Shown here piece after piece: positions 59,532 to 64,000 of a DNA stretch of 64,000 nucleotides (the stretch's first letter is position 1; every line of letters begins with the position of its first letter). The position numbers and the translations under genes were made by a program. This stretch comes from Methylocapsa sp. S129 (GTDB taxonomy: Bacteria; Pseudomonadota; Alphaproteobacteria; Rhizobiales; Beijerinckiaceae), in NCBI RefSeq assembly GCF_009765995.1, contig NZ_LMUI01000042.1:282592-346591 (forward strand), written 5' to 3'. Under the pieces are notes generated by a model. That model had not been told where the DNA came from. It did not search any database and saw only the letters and a program-made list of their open reading frames with translations.

Positions 59532-62500
59532 TCAGAATTTGTAGCTGACGCCGCCTTTGATCGAGCCGGCGTTGAAACCCGAGGCGAACTCGTAGTCGCC
59601 CTTCACAAAGCCGGACCAGCCGCTTGTCTGGCTGGCGATGTTCAGACCCAGACCGAGTTCTCCATAGCCCGCCACTTGCTTGTCGGAAATGGTCAGCAAG
59701 GGCGCGCCGACGCCGCTATTGATCGTCGCCATGGCGCTGCCCGACAGGCGCGCCCAGTAACTCGCGCTCGCCGATCCGTCGATCCGGAAGTCTGCATTTT
59801 CGAACAGCATCGAACCGCCGCGCAGACCGAGCCTGCCGCGCAAAATGTCATTGTCGCCGAAGCCGATCTGCGATCCGGCGAGCGTCAGGCCGCCGATATG
59901 CGAAGAGACATAGGCCAGCGTCGCCAGCGGCTCGACAAAGGTCGTTCGGTTGAAGCTGAAGCGATATCCGGCGTCGATGATCGCGCCATAGTTCGCAACA
60001 TTGGCCTTTTGCTGGTTGGCTCCATAACCGGAAAGAGCCGAGTCGGAGAAGTTGAGGTTCAGGAAATCGGCCTTCAACAGCGTGTCGACAAAAAAGTTTT
60101 GGTTCAGATAGGTCGCGGAAACCCCGACCGATCCGCCCTGGTAAGTCGCCGTCGCCGACGATCCCTTGAAGGATTGGGTCGAGTTGATATAGCCGCCCGT
60201 GACGCCCATCAGCAGCGTGTCGTCGCGGTTCAATAGATGTTCCATCGCGCCGTCGACGCCGCCAAAAAAGGCGCCGGTATTCTGGCTGTAGCCGGTCTGG
60301 TAGGAATAGGTTTTGCTCAACAGCGAATAGGTCTGCGTTTCGCTCCTGTTGGCCCAGTCGCCGATGGCGCGCGCCCAGACGCCCTCAGTCATTGGCGGGG
60401 TGGCCGCGGCTCGCGCGTCGCCCTGGGGCGCCGATGGCGGTGCGCCCGCGCTCAGAAGGTCACGCAAATCGGCCTGACGATCGAGCCAGACGCCGGCGGT
60501 GTCCTGCCAGATCGATTGCGCCGCCGTCGGCAAGGTCGCGAGCCGATAGGCGTCCGCCGAGGGAACGCCGACCAGCAAGAACTCCGGATCGGCATCGTAG
60601 ACCAGATCGTACTGGAACAGCCCCTTTTGAATCGGCGACCCCGCCAGAGTGAAGCTCGTCGCACTCATCGGATTCGTCGAAACCACAATGGGAATGCCCG
60701 CGGGATTATAGACGCCGGGCGTGTTGGGCGCGACGTCGGTGACGACGATCTGGCTACCGCCCGTCACGCTGGTCACGACCAGCTTGTCCGCCGAACCCGT
60801 CCCGAAATTGACGCCGACATCGATCTGGCTTCCCGCGGCGCCGTTATAAGCGCCCAGCGTCAGCACGTTGCTCGCCGAACCGTTCTGAAGGTTCAGGACG
60901 CCGCTGTTGTTGTAGGTCGCGCCAGCGAGCGAGATCGACCCGCCCGCCGCGTCGACCGTCCCGCCGGCGGCGACGTTGAGGGTGGCGCTGTCGAAAGTAG
61001 AGCCGCTGTCCAATTCCAGGACGCCGCCATTGACGTTTGTCGCCGACGTGACAAGCGAGCCGTTTTTGGCGACATCCAGCACGCCCCCGCTCACCGTTGT
61101 CGCGCCGGTGGAATTGATGCTACCGGTCACGATAAGCGCGCCAGCCTGGACAATGGTTCCGCCAGAATAGGCGTCGGCGCCGGCGAAGATTTGAGTTCCC
61201 GCTCCTTTTTTCACAACGGCGCCCGATCCGCTGATCACGCCGCCGAAATTGGCGTCCGTCGCCGCCGCCGTGTTGATCGTCAGCATATGAGCGCCGAGCG
61301 TCACGAAGGTCGAATTGTCGGCTTCGCTGGTCAAAGCCTGGATCGTATTGTCGGCGCCGAGCGCGAGGGTCGCAACCGAACTGCCGCCGACGCGGCCAAG
61401 ATCGACGCCGCTGCTGGTCGCCAGCGTATCGACCGCGGCCAGGGTCAGTGTCCCCGCTTCGATCGTCGTGGCGCCGGTAAAAGTCTGCGCCTTGGCGAGC
61501 GTCACATTGCCGCCATTGGCGCCGCTGCTGTCGTCCTTGTCCAGCGAACCGGAGAGAACCGGGCCGGTTCCCATTTCGGCGCCGTCGCTGATAACGCCGT
61601 TATAGGTTCCGCTCGTCGCCTGATCGAAGACGACCAGGCCGCCGGCATTGACGATATTGGGATTGATCGCCGGCAGATTGGCTGTGGTGATGTCGAGGGT
61701 CGAGCCGGTCTCGACGATCGTGCCGCCGGAATAAGTGTTGTTCGTTCCGGTGATCTGCAGAATGCCGCCGATCAGATGCAGAGCGCCTGTGCCCGATACG
61801 GTATTGGCGAAAACGCCGCCGTCGTTCTGCGCGAATTGCAACTGGCTTGAGCCGTTCAGCACGACGCTGATATTGGAATTGGCGAATTCGTTAGCGACGA
61901 CGCGGAACTGGGCGCTGTTGTCGACGATGATCGAGCTGCCGGCCACCAGAGCGAGCGCGTTCTTGCTGCCGCCGCTGAAATCGAACAGGCCGGAGCCGTT
62001 GAGCGTCAAGGCGCCGGCGACGGCGGTCCCGGTTTGCGTCACCGTGCTGCTGATGGTCGAACTGAGATTGTTGACCGTATCGCCCAGCGTCAGCGCGGCG
62101 CCGTTGCTCAGCGTCACGGCGCTGTTGTTTCCCACCGTGTTCAGCGCGGTCAGCATATTGTTGGCCGTCACGGCCAAAGTCGCGGGCGCCGGTTTGCTCT
62201 TGGTGTCGTCCAGAAGGACGCCGTCGACATCGCTTGCAAAAATATTGACCCCGGCGAGAGTCACCGTGCCCGAATCCACTGTGATGGGGCCGCTGACGTT
62301 CGCCGCTGTGGACAAAGCGACCGCGCCGGAGCCCGCAAACGTCAACCCGTTCGCGCCGGTGATCTCGGATGAAATCGTCGCATTTGCGCCGCTCAGCCAG
62401 ACCACGCCTTCGCTGGCGCCGAAGGCTAGCGTCCCGTTCTTGATCGCGCTGCCGCTCGCCAGAATAAGTCCGGCCGGATTGACGCCATCGCCGATCGTCA

Positions 62501-64000
62501 GACTATTCGACGCGCCAAGCGTGATCGTCTTGCCCTCGGTGTTGAGCGCGAAGGCGTCGACATTGCCCGTCGGCGTCGCATTGGCGGCGAGCGCGACGAC
62601 CTGGCCGCTCGCCGTGCCGAGCGTCGTCGCGCTATAGGTCGCCTTGACATAGCCATTGGCGCCATAAGTCACAAAATCATAGGGACCGGCGTTTTTGGAC
62701 ACGCCATTGTTGGTGACGATCCAGGCCGGCGCGATGCCGTTGACGAGCGAGGCGGCGCCCGTGCCCGAAAACACTTTTTCCTTCGATCCAAGCGTCGTTG
62801 CGCTGGACGGGGAGAGGATCAATGTATCATTGCCGGTGCGATCGATGCCGTTGGTGAATGTCACCGTCTCTCCCGCGGCGCCGCCCGTCAATTGGAGGGC
62901 CGCCGTCGCGCCGATGTTCAGACTGCTGAATGTCACGGCGCCGGCGGTTGTCGCATTGCTATTGGTGACGACCAAAGTCCGCTGCACATCGGTCAGCGAA
63001 CCCCAACTCGTCGTAAATCCGTTGACGTCGAATGTGCTGCCGCCGCCGAGAAAAAAGTCGCGCTCCAGCGCGGTAATATTCGCGCCCGCCTGGAACGTGC
63101 CGCCGTTCAACTCGACCTCGCCGATCGAAGCGGCCGGGCCGGTCGTATTGCCGAGCGCGGCGTCGCTCATGACTTCGACCGTCGGAGTCCCGGTGGCGCC
63201 GATGATCAGATTGCCATAGAAATAGGGATTGCTTCCCGACAGGATCAACTTTCCCTGGGTTCCGCTATTGAGATCGTCGATCGTCAGATCCGAATAGCCC
63301 GTAGCGTTGCCGATCCCGACGCCGATCGTGCCGAGGGAAGCGATTTCGCCGGTCAGGCTGACGACATAGCCGTTGACATTGATGGTCGCCGCTTCGCCGT
63401 CGACCGCGATCGGCCGATCCAGCGTGAACGTGCTCGTTCCATTGCCTGCCGCCGTGCCGATCTGCAGCGTGCCGTTGCCTTCCGTTAGGCTGTTGAACAC
63501 GATGCCGTTGGCGCTTTGAACGCTTTGCAGGACGCTGTTCGGGTTGATGGTCGCGCCGGCCGGCGAAGCCGCGCCGAGCGAGGCGTCGCTGGCGACGATC
63601 AACGTGCCGGCGAGGATCGACGTGCCGCCGGTATAAGTATTGATGCCATTCAGAGTCACCGTATGCCCCGCGTCGTCTCCGAGCTCCATAATGAAGCCGG
63701 TGTTGGGCGTGCCGATCATAATTGGCGCCGTCGCCGTGCCGGCGTTGATCTGGGTGATTCCGGTGAACCCGCCGTTGCCGTCCATCGCGCCATCGGCCAG
63801 CGTCGCGTTGCTGATCCCGCCGCTGTTCACGATATTGGCGCTGAGGATGAAGCCGGGCAATTGAGCCGCCGTGACGGCGCCCGCCACATTGGGCAGGCTC
63901 GTCACGCTCTTCGCATTGAGATTCCACTGCGTGGCCAGCGCGATATCGCCGGGCGACAGGTAGGGAAGCCCGAGTCCGCCTTTGGCGTTTCGATAGGCGG
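59532..64000 (-). CDS. Very large autotransporter with beta-strand repeats (partial, N-terminus outside window)
   Basis: The frame is open from 59532 to the right edge, so the gene is 5'-truncated; at least 1489 residues are present and no signal peptide is visible. The passenger is a long beta-helix built of autotransporter-associated repeats ('NTYTGGTSILAGTLIVASDASLG', 'GNVTLAKAQTFTGATTIEAGTLTLA'), rich in Gly, Asn, Ser and Thr. The last about 270 residues are the outer-membrane translocator barrel (from 'EGVWARAIGDWANRSETQTY') ending 'GSIKGGVSYKF' with a C-terminal aromatic. Family members are surface or secreted adhesins; the function here is unknown. Probable Bam substrate. Confidence 0.92.
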   Translation of the reverse strand, partial: AYRNAKGGLGLPYLSPGDIALATQWNLNAKSVTSLPNVAGAVTAAQLPGFILSANIVNSGGISNATLADGAMDGNGGFTGITQINAGTATAPIMIGTPNTGFIMELGDDAGHTVTLNGINTYTGGTSILAGTLIVASDASLGAASPAGATINPNSVLQSVQSANGIVFNSLTEGNGTLQIGTAAGNGTSTFTLDRPIAVDGEAATINVNGYVVSLTGEIASLGTIGVGIGNATGYSDLTIDDLNSGTQGKLILSGSNPYFYGNLIIGATGTPTVEVMSDAALGNTTGPAASIGEVELNGGTFQAGANITALERDFFLGGGSTFDVNGFTTSWGSLTDVQRTLVVTNSNATTAGAVTFSSLNIGATAALQLTGGAAGETVTFTNGIDRTGNDTLILSPSSATTLGSKEKVFSGTGAASLVNGIAPAWIVTNNGVSKNAGPYDFVTYGANGYVKATYSATTLGTASGQVVALAANATPTGNVDAFALNTEGKTITLGASNSLTIGDGVNPAGLILASGSAIKNGTLAFGASEGVVWLSGANATISSEITGANGLTFAGSGAVALSTAANVSGPITVDSGTVTLAGVNIFASDVDGVLLDDTKSKPAPATLAVTANNMLTALNTVGNNSAVTLSNGAALTLGDTVNNLSSTISSTVTQTGTAVAGALTLNGSGLFDFSGGSKNALALVAGSSIIVDNSAQFRVVANEFANSNISVVLNGSSQLQFAQNDGGVFANTVSGTGALHLIGGILQITGTNNTYSGGTIVETGSTLDITTANLPAINPNIVNAGGLVVFDQATSGTYNGVISDGAEMGTGPVLSGSLDKDDSSGANGGNVTLAKAQTFTGATTIEAGTLTLAAVDTLATSSGVDLGRVGGSSVATLALGADNTIQALTSEADNSTFVTLGAHMLTINTAAATDANFGGVISGSGAVVKKGAGTQIFAGADAYSGGTIVQAGALIVTGSINSTGATTVSGGVLDVAKNGSLVTSATNVNGGVLELDSGSTFDSATLNVAAGGTVDAAGGSISLAGATYNNSGVLNLQNGSASNVLTLGAYNGAAGSQIDVGVNFGTGSADKLVVTSVTGGSQIVVTDVAPNTPGVYNPAGIPIVVSTNPMSATSFTLAGSPIQKGLFQYDLVYDADPEFLLVGVPSADAYRLATLPTAAQSIWQDTAGVWLDRQADLRDLLSAGAPPSAPQGDARAAATPPMTEGVWARAIGDWANRSETQTYSLLSKTYSYQTGYSQNTGAFFGGVDGAMEHLLNRDDTLLMGVTGGYINSTQSFKGSSATATYQGGSVGVSATYLNQNFFVDTLLKADFLNLNFSDSALSGYGANQQKANVANYGAIIDAGYRFSFNRTTFVEPLATLAYVSSHIGGLTLAGSQIGFGDNDILRGRLGLRGGSMLFENADFRIDGSASASYWARLSGSAMATINSGVGAPLLTISDKQVAGYGELGLGLNIASQTSGWSGFVKGDYEFASGFNAGSIKGGVSYKF

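Noticed and set aside
60237-61850. 537-residue plus-strand frame over the autotransporter
   Set aside because: Antisense to the repeat-rich autotransporter passenger; no recognisable domain.
1-64000. CRISPR arrays, tRNA and rRNA genes, insertion sequences
   Set aside because: No regularly spaced repeats, tRNA T-loop signatures in intergenic DNA, rRNA motifs or transposase frames were found by reading the window.

Overview
The window is GC-rich chromosomal DNA from an alphaproteobacterium, most likely of the order Hyphomicrobiales (Rhizobiales); a Beijerinckiaceae/Methylocystaceae-like relative is possible, but no rRNA or other marker here settles the family. The assignment rests on gene families and orders usual in that group: split transhydrogenase genes (pntAA-pntAB-pntB), lgt-midA-pgeF, a division/envelope cluster (murC-murB-ddl-ftsQ-ftsA-ftsZ-lpxC-bamD-recN), murA-DUF2948-hisD-UPF0262, cycM/kdsB-pheA, Tim44-mltA-smr, and an aa3-type cytochrome oxidase subunit IV. 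No tRNA, rRNA, CRISPR array, phage or intact insertion sequence was seen.

Layout. 0-7.5 kb: start of a PLP dehydratase (cut by the left edge), an ArsR regulator, a GST, epoxyqueuosine reductase (queG), two divergent DUF465 genes, purE-purK, an SDR protein lacking the usual Tyr/Lys pair, its convergent LysR neighbour, and rpsU with a clear terminator. 7.5-16.7 kb: a TPR lipoprotein, an alpha/beta hydrolase, the transhydrogenase genes, oxidase subunit IV, lgt-midA-pgeF and leuB. 16.7-21.3 kb: an accessory stretch with a 34-bp inverted repeat, a FitAB/VapBC-like toxin-antitoxin pair whose toxin seems to lack one acidic residue, a flavin monooxygenase fused to an NTF2-like domain, an ATC-hydrolase-family protein and a 600-bp gap. 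21.3-37.6 kb: the division/envelope cluster, then murA, DUF2948, hisD, UPF0262 and a methyltransferase. 37.6-48 kb: a Spy/CpxP-like protein, an HpcH/HpaI aldolase, an orphan winged-helix-like protein, cycM, kdsB-pheA, a DUF3892 protein, a PAS-GGDEF-EAL protein and Tim44-mltA-smr. 48-56.5 kb: a candidate structured RNA with a strong terminator before dapA, then clpP, an ArsR-SRPBCC pair with a palindromic operator, a second methyltransferase paralogue, a pfkB kinase, DUF3828 and TPM-domain proteins, a TraB/GumN-like protein, coaA and hisE. 56.5-64 kb: surface genes, namely an outer-membrane beta-barrel, a small secreted protein with eight cysteines in two copies of one motif, an AraC regulator and a very large autotransporter that runs off the right edge.

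The core genes are mostly anabolic and envelope housekeeping: peptidoglycan precursors, division, lipid A, lipoprotein and outer-membrane assembly, peptidoglycan turnover, and purine, histidine, leucine, phenylalanine, lysine and CoA synthesis. The least explained items are the repeated-motif Cys-rich protein (57671-57949), the structured RNA before dapA (48031-48163), the SDR without its catalytic pair, the altered PIN toxin, and several exact dyads beside regulatory genes. Start codons were chosen from Shine-Dalgarno spacing, family length and overlaps; alternatives are stated where they matter.
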